From NCBI RefSeq assembly GCF_008802365.1, contig NZ_VZQZ01000001.1, forward strand, positions 310,001 to 374,000: a stretch of 64,000 nt of DNA, written 5' to 3'. Shown piece after piece: positions 47,601 through 54,988 of the stretch (its first letter is position 1; each line of letters starts with the position of its first letter). The notes under the pieces were generated by a model. That model saw only the letters and a list, made by a program, of their open reading frames with translations, made no database searches and was not told where the DNA came from. A program made the position numbers and the translations under genes. The stretch is from Oryzomonas japonica. GTDB taxonomy: Bacteria > Desulfobacterota > Desulfuromonadia > Geobacterales > Pseudopelobacteraceae.

Positions 47601-49012
47601 TAATCGAAGCGAATGCTCAGTGTTACTGCCAAGTGGGGATGCCGCAGGATGTCATGAAGCATGCCCGGCAGTTGCCGAGCCCAGCGCTCTCTATGGTTTG
47701 TTTCGTTGAGGGCATCGATAACAATCAAGACACGCTGATTTAATTGTGCCGCTTCGCTCTCCAGAGTATCAAGAAAGTTGGAAATAGTTTCCGAATAATC
47801 AAGGCATTGTCTGATTTCTTCCCAAAGAGTCCCGCTTCCTGAGAGTTGCTGGCCCAAAATGCCAATAGCCAGTCCACCTAATTTCAAGGTACGGTGTACC
47901 TCGTGTACAAGAGAATGCGTTTTTCCTTGCCCGGCAGGACCGGTTAATACAAGAACGCGCTTTGTTGCTAATGTTGAATATGTCTGTATCAGGTGCGTAA
48001 CGGTATGTGTGTTCGAACTAGCCTCCTGCAGTGTCCACTTTAGGTGGTTGAGTTTTTCCGATGTTGAACCCTTTGGCTCTGAATCTCGAAGTTTTTCGTA
48101 TTCCGACCAAGCAAGGGTTTCTATTTTTTTAAGCAGCTGAATTAGTGAATTGAAATCTGGCAGTTTGTGCCAAAGGGTATCATTTCGCAACCCTTCAGCG
48201 ACCTTTCCTAAGGCTCCTTTAACATCTTCGAATGCCTGTTCGGTAGGTAGGCGTTCCCATACCTTTTTTAGACCGTCGTCAAGTTCCTCAATAGCTCCCT
48301 GCCTAATGAGTAGCCAATCAAACACCTTGCCCACGCTTGTTTCAATATGTGCTTGGGAGGTATAGCGTGGACCTGCAAGCTGGGTGAGCTTCTCCGCCTG
48401 ATGCCTGCACCAAGTCGACAGAGGTGGTGTTAGGCCAGGCGACAGTTGGCTCAGGAAACGTTTGATATGGTTTTCAACCTGCTTGATGAAATTGTCAGTA
48501 TCTTGAAAAGAGTGTAAGGAACCAGTCCAGTTTGTTCCATCGTGGAACGGTGGGGCTTCAAAAAAGGATTTCAAACGTTGTAGTTGCTCATGGTCATTGC
48601 AACAGCTTGCATCGTTGATTTCCCATCGGTATATCTGGATGCGTGGATGTCCTTGTCCAAGGCGACGGACTTGCCATGCTCTATGGAATTCATATTCGCT
48701 GCCTGATAGATAAGGAGTTCCATCTATTTTTCTAAACTCATCCCTTGGTAACGGGGTACCAAACCGGCATCGAAAAATGCCGATGAAAAGGTCACAGACT
48801 TCAGGAGTAGGCATATGCTCATTTACTGAGCCTTGTGGTGAATGCAATGCATCCAAAGGCACTCCCGCGCCCCAATCCCACGCAACAACCTCAATATGTG
48901 TGAGCGCTTCAACAAGTGGGTCAGCGTTAAGACGTGCCACCAATTGATGGACGGCGTTACGCTCATCGTTACAATCGCCTGGGGACGATAAAAATATTTT
49001 GAATAGCTTCAT
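44657..49012 (-). CDS. DUF4062-STAND NTPase, candidate NLR-like defence protein
   Basis: A 1451-residue protein. Residues 1 to about 185 resemble DUF4062 (FKIFLSSPGDCNDER, CDLFIGIFRCRFGTP, GSEYEFHRAW), an N-terminal domain seen in NACHT-type proteins. A P-loop GPAGQGKT is near residue 358 and Walker B VLIVIDALNE near 428, followed by a winged-helix-like part and about 900 residues with no motif I recognise, a likely sensor region. This is the layout of STAND ATPases such as the Avs antiphage proteins; function here is inference. The start at 49012 has GGGAG upstream. Base composition is visibly AT-richer, with codons such as AAT, ATT and TTT unlike its neighbours. Confidence 0.82.
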   Translation of the reverse strand: MKLFKIFLSSPGDCNDERNAVHQLVARLNADPLVEALTHIEVVAWDWGAGVPLDALHSPQGSVNEHMPTPEVCDLFIGIFRCRFGTPLPRDEFRKIDGTPYLSGSEYEFHRAWQVRRLGQGHPRIQIYRWEINDASCCNDHEQLQRLKSFFEAPPFHDGTNWTGSLHSFQDTDNFIKQVENHIKRFLSQLSPGLTPPLSTWCRHQAEKLTQLAGPRYTSQAHIETSVGKVFDWLLIRQGAIEELDDGLKKVWERLPTEQAFEDVKGALGKVAEGLRNDTLWHKLPDFNSLIQLLKKIETLAWSEYEKLRDSEPKGSTSEKLNHLKWTLQEASSNTHTVTHLIQTYSTLATKRVLVLTGPAGQGKTHSLVHEVHRTLKLGGLAIGILGQQLSGSGTLWEEIRQCLDYSETISNFLDTLESEAAQLNQRVLIVIDALNETNHRERWARQLPGMLHDILRHPHLAVTLSIRFDYLSFVLPQIPEETETPWVIKGHPGFVGMEPDALIKYFAHFGVKAPIAPPVGELGNPLYVQLLAKSIQGQDELLHWRPSWLDVWNTWIDRLEKDAAEKQILNDPSRKKPIRRTLIKLAQTMLESGSFTLSRENADDIARRICGVDNVIAFLCSAGALTDWVENNHEEIIDFAYERLSDTFLADTLITDLFKGLVTAEAKREAFTTATLQDGKLYPLIDPEWGESPLYYRRTGLLRAFCLTVPRQIGCELPGLFAGRKNKICGELSDAFTDSLRWRNSSEEFAATPKELWEFWQTWSGKRIEYVEIDEILTFSLIPEHPFAMGKLLHPWLLTQESPGARDACWTIHLIPLYQNDDSTLNLLMRWAVEANLEGLRSEIALPVAQILAWFSATSHPGMREKAIQGLTRVVTACPKIVQDFLPDFLSANDAYVVEAVLIAIWGMVIDDHSRDAATFVAQRILHDIFPRGSTRWCHVTIRHYARKIVERVFERGCLPGLDVNIVRPPYQSTLLLSEVPDKAGIKALNDSLGFGRIVHSATDWDFFRYVMGGNWGSAPFSSIPKATTREVPRPYIVSERDIPTPAKQSSFDLALAGRFVAWNCLNLGWTSERFNNFDTGHYTEEYGRISHHGRTERIGKKYQWISWFTMLAFMADNFEMIGDGNGETIEYDSPAQLSYIDLYDPSRWINSTSTQHRSEEKTDFWALPNLPKWPLPKPDSIKAWGESLSHDLPPTDIISWIPELPKEWSNGPWIRVAAEHIWEESFAPGQWGVNKKFHADIWWQISPRLILNSDFPNLLELLGEPEFLKHFREIGRVDLPCARDTELPAWSVLEGAFAEGFIDTSDSHWRDWFPVPWMHFVGECGDSDRRDSHGPVVMPWPRLIREWQLELDLRRGVMHKNGEIIFGLAGWILGKDALMARLDPLQRLLMESGYKLIWLLRGERRVFLNLSLPHDDPSSWVDLYGLAYLGMYGHVQTAWLDRTLKLRQI

Positions 49013-49160
49013 TCTGTCTCCCGGACGATTTGAACACAATAGTGTGTAAAATTGTGTCTTATCAAACCCCCAACATTTTCACATGTCAAGGTAAACCTGC
49101 GGTAAAAGGCCAACGCCCCTCGCCACCTTCAGGCACCCTCTCCCGCTGGAAGAAGGCAAT

Positions 49161-49188
49161 AAAAAAGGACAGAATCGAAATCCTGTCC
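49161..49188 (-). terminator. Terminator after the 55-codon ORF
   Basis: On the minus strand GGACAGG...CTGTCC pairs around GATTTCGAT-like loop sequence and is followed by six T. It starts about 33 bp after the TAA of the ORF at 49221-49388, and lies before the STAND gene. Confidence 0.7.
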
Positions 49189-49220
49189 CTTGCTGACCTC
49201 TCTCATACCATTTTGCCAAA

Positions 49221-49388
49221 TTACGCATGAGTAGTGTCCTCAATCTCTCCAAATTCTGAATTTACCAGCATGCTCTCGGGCCTGACCTTCATGCTGGCTT
49301 CCATAAGCCGAGCCCTGCGGCGCTGGGAAGCATTTATCTGTTCTGTATTGGCATGAACTTCGTGAGGTCGTTCGCCAGCGCGTCGCAT
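49221..49388 (-). CDS. Small hypothetical protein, 55 residues
   Basis: An ORF too short for usual calling. It has AAAGGAG (plus-strand 49399-49405) 10 nt before the ATG, an intact frame of 55 codons, and a terminator after it. The product is hydrophilic and charged, starting MRRAGERPHEVHANTEQ and ending FGEIEDTTHA. No family is recognised. It lies upstream of the STAND gene on the same strand and inside the repeat-bounded block. It could be an accessory factor or an unrelated remnant. Confidence 0.5.
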   Translation of the reverse strand: MRRAGERPHEVHANTEQINASQRRRARLMEASMKVRPESMLVNSEFGEIEDTTHA

Positions 49389-49506
49389 TATATTGGTGCT
49401 CCTTTATATCTCCGGGGAAAAGCAGGACAATCACAGGGTGTGCTCAATTGCGGAGATGTTGTCTTAGTCAGTAATGTTGGGTTAGCTCTTTGTCGCACGT
49501 CAAAAA

Positions 49507-49584
49507 CCCCCTCATCCGCCCCTCCGGGGCACCTTCTCCCTGAGGGAGAAGGGTGTGAATGTTTCCCTCGCCCACCGGGAGAGG
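49507..49584. repeat. 78-bp direct repeat, right copy
   Basis: It is identical to 44574-44651 except for one base. This copy continues with a further GC-rich palindromic stretch (GGTGGCGCGGAGCGCC, to about 49611) that the left copy lacks. A diverged fragment of the same unit is seen at 49113-49150. Confidence 0.92.
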
Positions 49585-49623
49585 GTGGCGCGGAGCGCCG
49601 GGTGAGAGGAAAGCCGAGGGGAC

Positions 49624-51534
49624 CTACCTCTTCCGCAGCACCCGCTTGTCCCCCACCCGGATGGTCAGCTTCTCGCCGTCGAAGTATTCCAACAGCGGGA
49701 TGAGGTACTTACGCGACAGGCCGGTCTGTTCCCGGTATTCGGGCGGGGTGATCTCTCCCTTGGCCTGGAGGAGTGCCACCAGCTTCTCCCGCAGGCCGTT
49801 CAGGGCCGGGGCGGCGTAGAACAGATCGCTGGAGATGCGCACCGCCTCCCCCTTCCTGACCAAGAGGGCCAGGTTGTCGCGGACGGTCTTTTCGTCGCAG
49901 CGGAACCGCTCCATGGTCTCCTTGATCGTCGGCGGCTCGCTCCCCTTCTCCCCCAGAAACGTGGCGATTTTCCCGGCCAGGCTGTCGCTTGAGGCGGAAC
50001 TTTGCACCACCCTGCCGGCCGGTTTGACGATATCCCGTTCCGAGAGCAGGGTGCCGTCCCGCTCCATGGCCGACAGCAGCGGGGTGAAGAAGCGCTGGTC
50101 GCTCCGTTTGGGCAGGCGCGTTTTCAGTTCCTCTTTGCCCATCCCCTCCTTGAGCGGATTGGTTGCCAGAAAGGCGGTGACCTCTCCCAGCAGACCGCTT
50201 TTCAAGGTCGCAAACGCTTCCCGTGACAGAAAGGTGCGGGGCTCCCGTACCACCTGAATGATCTCCCCGGAGGGGAGCAGCCCGGCCAGGGCCGTCTCGG
50301 CCGCTTTGCGCGGGATGCCGGAACGGAGCAGGATCTCCTCGAAGGCGATCCCCGAGAGCAGGCTTTGGTTGACGAGCAAGGCGCAGATGCGCTGGTGCTC
50401 TTCACTTCCCAGCACCTCCAGCAACTGGAGCGCCTCGTCGCTGCGCCGGCGCCGGCGGGGCGGGAAGGGGTCCAGCACCACGCCGCCCCCCACCGTTGTG
50501 GCGGGAGAAGCAACCCGCAGGATATAGCTGTCCCCCGGCAACAGCAAGGCCGGTTCCTTGAGGCGCAACTGCACGAAAGCACTTTCTCCCGGCAGCAGCG
50601 TGTCACGGTCCAGCAGGATCACCTGGGCCGGTACCTCGTAGGTAGCGGAATGGAGCCGCAAGGTGGCGCGATGTTTCAACTCCCGGGGCGCCGAGGCCAA
50701 GTGGTCCAGGCGCGCGTCCACGGTCCGGGTCGCCCGGAAGACCCCCCGCGGCACGAGTACGTTGCCCCGGTGCACCTGATCCAGGTCCACTCCCTGCACG
50801 TTCACCGCCAGGCGCTGCCCGGCCATCCCGGTATCAACCTTGCTGCCGTGGGCCTGGATGCCGCGCACCCGCCCCTCCCGGCCCGAGGGGAGCAGTTCCA
50901 GCTCGTCGCCCACCCTGATCTCGCCCGAGAGCAGGGTGCCGGTCACCACCGTGCCGAAGCCGGCCATGGTGAAGACCCGGTCCACCGGCAGGCGGAAGTG
51001 CCCTTCGCGCCGTTTTTCCGCGCTCAGGTCCGCCAGTCTGCCCAGTTCTGCCTTCAGCGCATCCAGCCCCTCGCCCGTGCGCGCCGAGACCGGTATGATC
51101 GGCGCGTTTTCCAGAAAACTGCCGGCCGTGAATTCCCGCACCTCCTCGGTGACCAGGGCCAGCCACTCCGGGTCCACCATGTCCCGCTTGGTCAGGGCGA
51201 TCAGTCCGCTCTTCACCCCCAGAAGCCGCAAGATGTCCAGGTGCTCCCGGGTCTGGGGCATGATCCCCTCGTCGGCGGCGATCACCAGCATGACCAGATC
51301 CATCCCACCCACGCCGGCCACCATGGTGCGCACGAATTTTTCGTGGCCCGGCACGTCCACGATGCCGAAGCGGATGCCGCCCGCTAGTTCGAGGTGGGCG
51401 AATCCCAACTCGATGGTGATGCCGCGGGCCTTCTCCTCCTTGAGACGGTCGGTGTCGATGCCGGTCAGGGCCTTTACCAGCGAGGTCTTGCCGTGATCGA
51501 TATGCCCGGCGGTGCCGAGAATGAGATGTTTCAT
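49624..51534 (-). CDS. selB: Selenocysteine-specific elongation factor SelB
   Basis: A 636-residue GTPase that delivers Sec-tRNA to UGA codons marked by a SECIS hairpin. The G1 motif GTAGHIDHGKTSL is at the N terminus, followed by DVPGHEKFVR and TKRDMVD. The C-terminal ~250 residues form the winged-helix repeats that bind the mRNA hairpin. The start at 51534 is fixed by the GTPase N terminus and AAGGAAA; the longer frame runs through repeat copy E. A UGA-containing gene is at 62033-62287. Confidence 0.95.
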   Translation of the reverse strand: MKHLILGTAGHIDHGKTSLVKALTGIDTDRLKEEKARGITIELGFAHLELAGGIRFGIVDVPGHEKFVRTMVAGVGGMDLVMLVIAADEGIMPQTREHLDILRLLGVKSGLIALTKRDMVDPEWLALVTEEVREFTAGSFLENAPIIPVSARTGEGLDALKAELGRLADLSAEKRREGHFRLPVDRVFTMAGFGTVVTGTLLSGEIRVGDELELLPSGREGRVRGIQAHGSKVDTGMAGQRLAVNVQGVDLDQVHRGNVLVPRGVFRATRTVDARLDHLASAPRELKHRATLRLHSATYEVPAQVILLDRDTLLPGESAFVQLRLKEPALLLPGDSYILRVASPATTVGGGVVLDPFPPRRRRRSDEALQLLEVLGSEEHQRICALLVNQSLLSGIAFEEILLRSGIPRKAAETALAGLLPSGEIIQVVREPRTFLSREAFATLKSGLLGEVTAFLATNPLKEGMGKEELKTRLPKRSDQRFFTPLLSAMERDGTLLSERDIVKPAGRVVQSSASSDSLAGKIATFLGEKGSEPPTIKETMERFRCDEKTVRDNLALLVRKGEAVRISSDLFYAAPALNGLREKLVALLQAKGEITPPEYREQTGLSRKYLIPLLEYFDGEKLTIRVGDKRVLRKR

Positions 51535-51549
51535 GGGATTTCCTTCAGG

Positions 51550-51670
51550 AGGTTGTTGAAAAACAGCCATCTCGTCGTCGTCCTCGAAGTCCCTTTTGTG
51601 CGGCGTAGCGCTGCTACGCCTCCGCAGGGCCTTCTGCGGGTGCGGCGATCTGACTATTTTTGAACAACCT
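51550..51670 (+). repeat. Dispersed 121-bp element, copy E, with extra arm
   Basis: It starts AGGTTGTTGAAAAACAG and ends TTTTTGAACAACCT, with the extra arm GAGTTTTCCAACAGTCTG at 51671-51688. On the minus strand it ends just before the selB ribosome binding site. It separates the response-regulator gene from selB. Confidence 0.9.
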
Positions 51671-51727
51671 GAGTTTTCCAACAGTCTGCTGGGATTCAGT
51701 CCCGTGAGGGGGACGGGAAAAGGGGCG

Positions 51728-52432
51728 TTATGCCTGCCGGCTGAAGCGGTAGCCCACCCCGCGCACGGTCTGAAAATGGACCGGTTTGCCGGGGTCGGGC
51801 TCGAAGTACCTGCGCAGGCGGACGATGAAGTTGTCCAGGGTTCTGGTCTCGGTGTCGCTGGTGTAGCCCCATACCGACTGGAGCAACTCGCCCCGCGGGA
51901 TGATCTCTCCCTCCTTCTGAAAGAAGAGCGCAAGGACGCGCACCTCCATCTCGGTCAGGTCTATCTCCCCCTGGGCGGTGCGGGCGCGGTAGGAAAGCGG
52001 AAACACCTCGTTGGCCCCGAAGCGATACCCCTCCTCCACCGGGTCGGGTCGATACCAGGACGACCGGCGCAGCATTCCCTTCACCCGCAGCAAAAACTCC
52101 ATCAGGTTGAACGGTTTGGTCAGGTAGTCGTCGGCCCCGTTCTCCAACCCTTCTACCCGGTCGCTATCCTCGGAGCGGGCGGTCAGCATGAGGATCGGCA
52201 CGCGCGGGTCCAGTTTGCGCACGGCGCGGCAGACCTGGAAGCCGTCCATGCCAGGCAGCATGACGTCCAGGATGATCAGATCGAAATGTTCCACCTCCAG
52301 GGTGACCAGCGCTTTTTCGCCCGAGTCGAAATGGCTGACGCGGCAACCCTCTTCCTCAAGGTTGAAACAGATGCCGCGGGCCAGGTGGATCTCGTCCTCG
52401 ACAAGCATGATGTGGGGTTTATCGTTTGTCAT
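51728..52432 (-). CDS. OmpR-family response regulator
   Basis: A 234-residue regulator. The receiver domain has the acidic VEDE near residue 10, phospho-acceptor LIILDVMLPGMDG near 54 and TKPFN near 103. The C-terminal winged helix ends in DNFIVRLRRYFEPDPGKPVHFQTVRGVGYRF-type sequence typical of the family. The ATG at 52432 is 13 bp after the histidine kinase stop, so the two form a two-component pair. Confidence 0.93.
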   Translation of the reverse strand: MTNDKPHIMLVEDEIHLARGICFNLEEEGCRVSHFDSGEKALVTLEVEHFDLIILDVMLPGMDGFQVCRAVRKLDPRVPILMLTARSEDSDRVEGLENGADDYLTKPFNLMEFLLRVKGMLRRSSWYRPDPVEEGYRFGANEVFPLSYRARTAQGEIDLTEMEVRVLALFFQKEGEIIPRGELLQSVWGYTSDTETRTLDNFIVRLRRYFEPDPGKPVHFQTVRGVGYRFSRQA

Positions 52433-52445
52433 ACTCTGCATATCC

Positions 52446-53381
52446 TCAAGCAGCGGGGATTTTGATGGTAAAGGTGCTTCCTTTGCCAAGCCCTTCGCTT
52501 GTTACGCCGACCGTTCCGCCGTATCCCTTGACGACCGACTGGACGATATAGAGCCCCAGCCCGGTCCCCCGCACATATTCGTCGGTCTGGCGGACGCGGT
52601 AGAACATCTCGAAGATTTTTTTCAGTTCCTTATATTCCAAACCGCGCCCGCAGTCCTTGACCGAGAGAATGAGATGGGTCCCGGCTTTGCTGAGTGTTAC
52701 GGAGATATCGGGGGACTCGGGCGAATAGAGTTCGGCGTTTTCAAAAAGATTGCGCAGCACCATGCCCATTTCTTCGGGATCGACGGAGGCCTTGAGCCCC
52801 GCCTCGGTTTCCAGGGAGATATTCCCCCCTTGGGCCAACTTGCTGCGTTCCCGCTCCACATGCTCTTCCAGGAGTGCCGAAATATCGGTCAGACGCCGCT
52901 CGGGCGGTTTGCGGCGCTGTTCCAGGCGCGCCGCCATGAGCAGGTTGTTGATCAGGTAGTGCAGGCGTTCCGTATCGGCCAGCATGGTGCCCACGAAGTT
53001 GTCCAGCTTTTCCTCGGACGGCCGCCGCAGGCGGATGGTTTCAAGGTGGAGCTGGATGGAGGCCAGGGGCGATTTCAGCTCATGGGTTACCTGTGAGATG
53101 ATGTTACGCTGCTGGGCGTAAAGGTTCGACTGGCGGTTCCAAAAGTGGAAGATGACGTACACGCCGACCAGTATGGCCACCAGCATGGCCAGTCCTTCGA
53201 CCATGACCGGCCAGTTGTACCCCTGGCCCAACAGCTCCGGGCGGTATTTCTCCGCCAGCTTGCGAAACTCGCGGTGCTTGCCGATGAACCAATAGATCCA
53301 GCAGACCACCAGAGTAATCCAGACCACCTGGACGGCGATCAGCGCCATGACCGGATTCAATATGCGTCGGAGGAGTCGCAT
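52446..53381 (-). CDS. Sensor histidine kinase
   Basis: A 311-residue kinase. Two membrane helices (about residues 10-33 and 60-83) enclose a periplasmic loop of only ~25 residues. The dimerisation helix has the phospho-histidine in SQVTHELKSPLASIQ near 115. The ATP-binding N, G1 and G2 boxes are LFENAELY, DCGRGLEY and GTGLGLYIVQ. The small loop suggests that it senses through a partner; the substrate-binding protein gene ends one base before it. Confidence 0.92.
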   Translation of the reverse strand: MRLLRRILNPVMALIAVQVVWITLVVCWIYWFIGKHREFRKLAEKYRPELLGQGYNWPVMVEGLAMLVAILVGVYVIFHFWNRQSNLYAQQRNIISQVTHELKSPLASIQLHLETIRLRRPSEEKLDNFVGTMLADTERLHYLINNLLMAARLEQRRKPPERRLTDISALLEEHVERERSKLAQGGNISLETEAGLKASVDPEEMGMVLRNLFENAELYSPESPDISVTLSKAGTHLILSVKDCGRGLEYKELKKIFEMFYRVRQTDEYVRGTGLGLYIVQSVVKGYGGTVGVTSEGLGKGSTFTIKIPAA

Positions 53382-53382
53382 A

Positions 53383-54303
53383 TCAGTGGAACGCCATGAG
53401 CAGTTTTTTGATGTTGACCTGCATCAGTTCGAGATAGCTGCCGTTCATCATATCCGGATGTTCGTTTCCCATTACCCCCAGGGGCACCAGGGCTGCATCG
53501 ATCCTTTTGGCGATTTGCGTGAGCGGCCGGGTAGGGGGACGGTGGTTGCGGAAGATCAGATGCACCCCCGCAAGCCTGCCCCTGGCGATCATCCGCGACA
53601 TCCTTTCCGCGCTGATCTCTGTCCTCTCATCGGGCACGACCACCTCCACAGGCATCAGACCATAGCGGTTGAAGAGGAAGCTCCAGGCCCCGGTTTGGAC
53701 CATAAAGGGTTTGGGAGGCATCTGCGCCAGCAGGGCGCCGGTTTCGTTATCCATCTTTGAAAGTTCAAAGAAGAAGCGGCGGGAATTGCGCTTGAATTCC
53801 GCCGCCCGCGCGGGGCGCAACTCGACAAGGGCCTGCAATACGGCGGGCGCGATGCGGTCGCGTACGATCCGCGGGTCCAGCCAGACGTAGAGTTGCGGGA
53901 TAGAGGGGCCTCCGGCAGCGGCCGATTCCCGAGACCTGGAGAAGCGGTTCGCGACGGCAAGGTCTTCCTGGCGGGCGGCGTTGATGACCGGTACCCTTGC
54001 GCCGATCGCCGCGATGAGGCGGTCGCTCCAGGGGTCTCCCCCCTCCCCGATACGGATGACCAGTTCCGTCCCTTTCATTTTTGCCAGGTACCCTTCGCGA
54101 AAGAGGTATTCGGAGGGGTACATCCCGGGCGCGAGGACGGTGGACACCACCACCTGCCGCCCGCCGATCTTGCGGACAATGTCACTCAAGGGGGATACCG
54201 TGCCGACCACCCTGATCGGCCCATCGGCCGCCGAAGCGGCAAAGGGGAGAACGGTAAGCCAGAGGATCACGACCGTGATCGTTCTGAGCGATGTTACCAC
54301 CAT
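53383..54303 (-). CDS. ZnuA-like periplasmic substrate-binding protein lacking metal histidines
   Basis: A 306-residue exported protein with a signal peptide ending ASA-A near residue 25. The fold markers of the metal-binding cluster A-I family are present (VVGTVSPLSDIVRKIGG, PGMYPSEYLF, YVWLDPRIV, VQTGAWSFLFNRYG, TRPLTQIAKRID). The histidines that bind metal in ZnuA/TroA-type proteins are replaced in PGMYPSEY and YVWLDP. No permease or ATPase gene is near. It is the first gene of a unit with the histidine kinase and response regulator, so a sensory role is more likely than transport. Confidence 0.82.
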   Translation of the reverse strand: MVVTSLRTITVVILWLTVLPFAASAADGPIRVVGTVSPLSDIVRKIGGRQVVVSTVLAPGMYPSEYLFREGYLAKMKGTELVIRIGEGGDPWSDRLIAAIGARVPVINAARQEDLAVANRFSRSRESAAAGGPSIPQLYVWLDPRIVRDRIAPAVLQALVELRPARAAEFKRNSRRFFFELSKMDNETGALLAQMPPKPFMVQTGAWSFLFNRYGLMPVEVVVPDERTEISAERMSRMIARGRLAGVHLIFRNHRPPTRPLTQIAKRIDAALVPLGVMGNEHPDMMNGSYLELMQVNIKKLLMAFH

Positions 54304-54401
54304 CTGACAGCTCCTTATGAAGGCTTGCGTATAACCGTGTTATTCTGTTATAAACTCAGGGCGCCGCCAACGCAATCCATTATTACCACCGGGGAGAATA
54401 A

Positions 54402-54890
54402 ATGACCATGCCCAATCCCGATGTAAAGCGGGTTCACCGCACCATGATCGTCTATCGCGTTGTCCAGGTTGTGCTGATTGCCCTGTTGGGATATATGGCG
54501 TTCAATTTCCAGAGGCTCTTTGCCCTGCGCGGCCGGCCGGACCAATTCATCACCAGCATCGTCACCGCCATCGTGGTCCAGTTGATCCTGATCTATCCGA
54601 TTTACCGGCTTGCCTGGCGCGACGCCGGGATCGAGATCGAGGGGAGCGTGCCCGGCCTGTCCAACGAACAACTGGCCGCGTTGCGTAAGAGACGCCTGCT
54701 GGGCGACCTGTGGAAATCCTGCGCCGTCATCTTTTTTCTCACCTTCGTCGTCCTGGCCCCCGACCAGACAAAGGCTAAGGCGGCGCCGCTGGTGCTTTCC
54801 AGCACTTTATTCTCATTCCTCTTCGCCTGCCTGGCCTATTTCCAGTGCTTCAACTTCAGTGTCAGGAAGCGTCTGAAACAGACGGAGTGA
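54402..54890 (+). CDS. Hypothetical membrane protein
   Basis: A 162-residue protein with four predicted hydrophobic helices, near residues 20-40, 50-68, 105-122 and 130-150. No family is recognised. GGGGAG lies about 7 nt upstream of the ATG. It is divergent from the substrate-binding protein gene and has no close partner. Confidence 0.7.
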   Translation: MTMPNPDVKRVHRTMIVYRVVQVVLIALLGYMAFNFQRLFALRGRPDQFITSIVTAIVVQLILIYPIYRLAWRDAGIEIEGSVPGLSNEQLAALRKRRLLGDLWKSCAVIFFLTFVVLAPDQTKAKAAPLVLSSTLFSFLFACLAYFQCFNFSVRKRLKQTE

Positions 54891-54988
54891 GAGGGACGCC
54901 CTAAGAAGGATCGCGGCAGCGATGTCGTCATGCTGTATCCCCTTGCCAGGTGCAGCAACCACCTTGCGCGGTGGAATCGGTTGCATCC

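Noticed and set aside
49240-49434. 64-codon minus-strand frame in the STAND upstream region
   Set aside because: It overlaps the 55-codon ORF in another frame, lacks a ribosome binding site and has poorer composition.
53383-54303. Zinc ABC transporter operon
   Set aside because: No permease or ATPase gene is present and the binding protein lacks the metal histidines.
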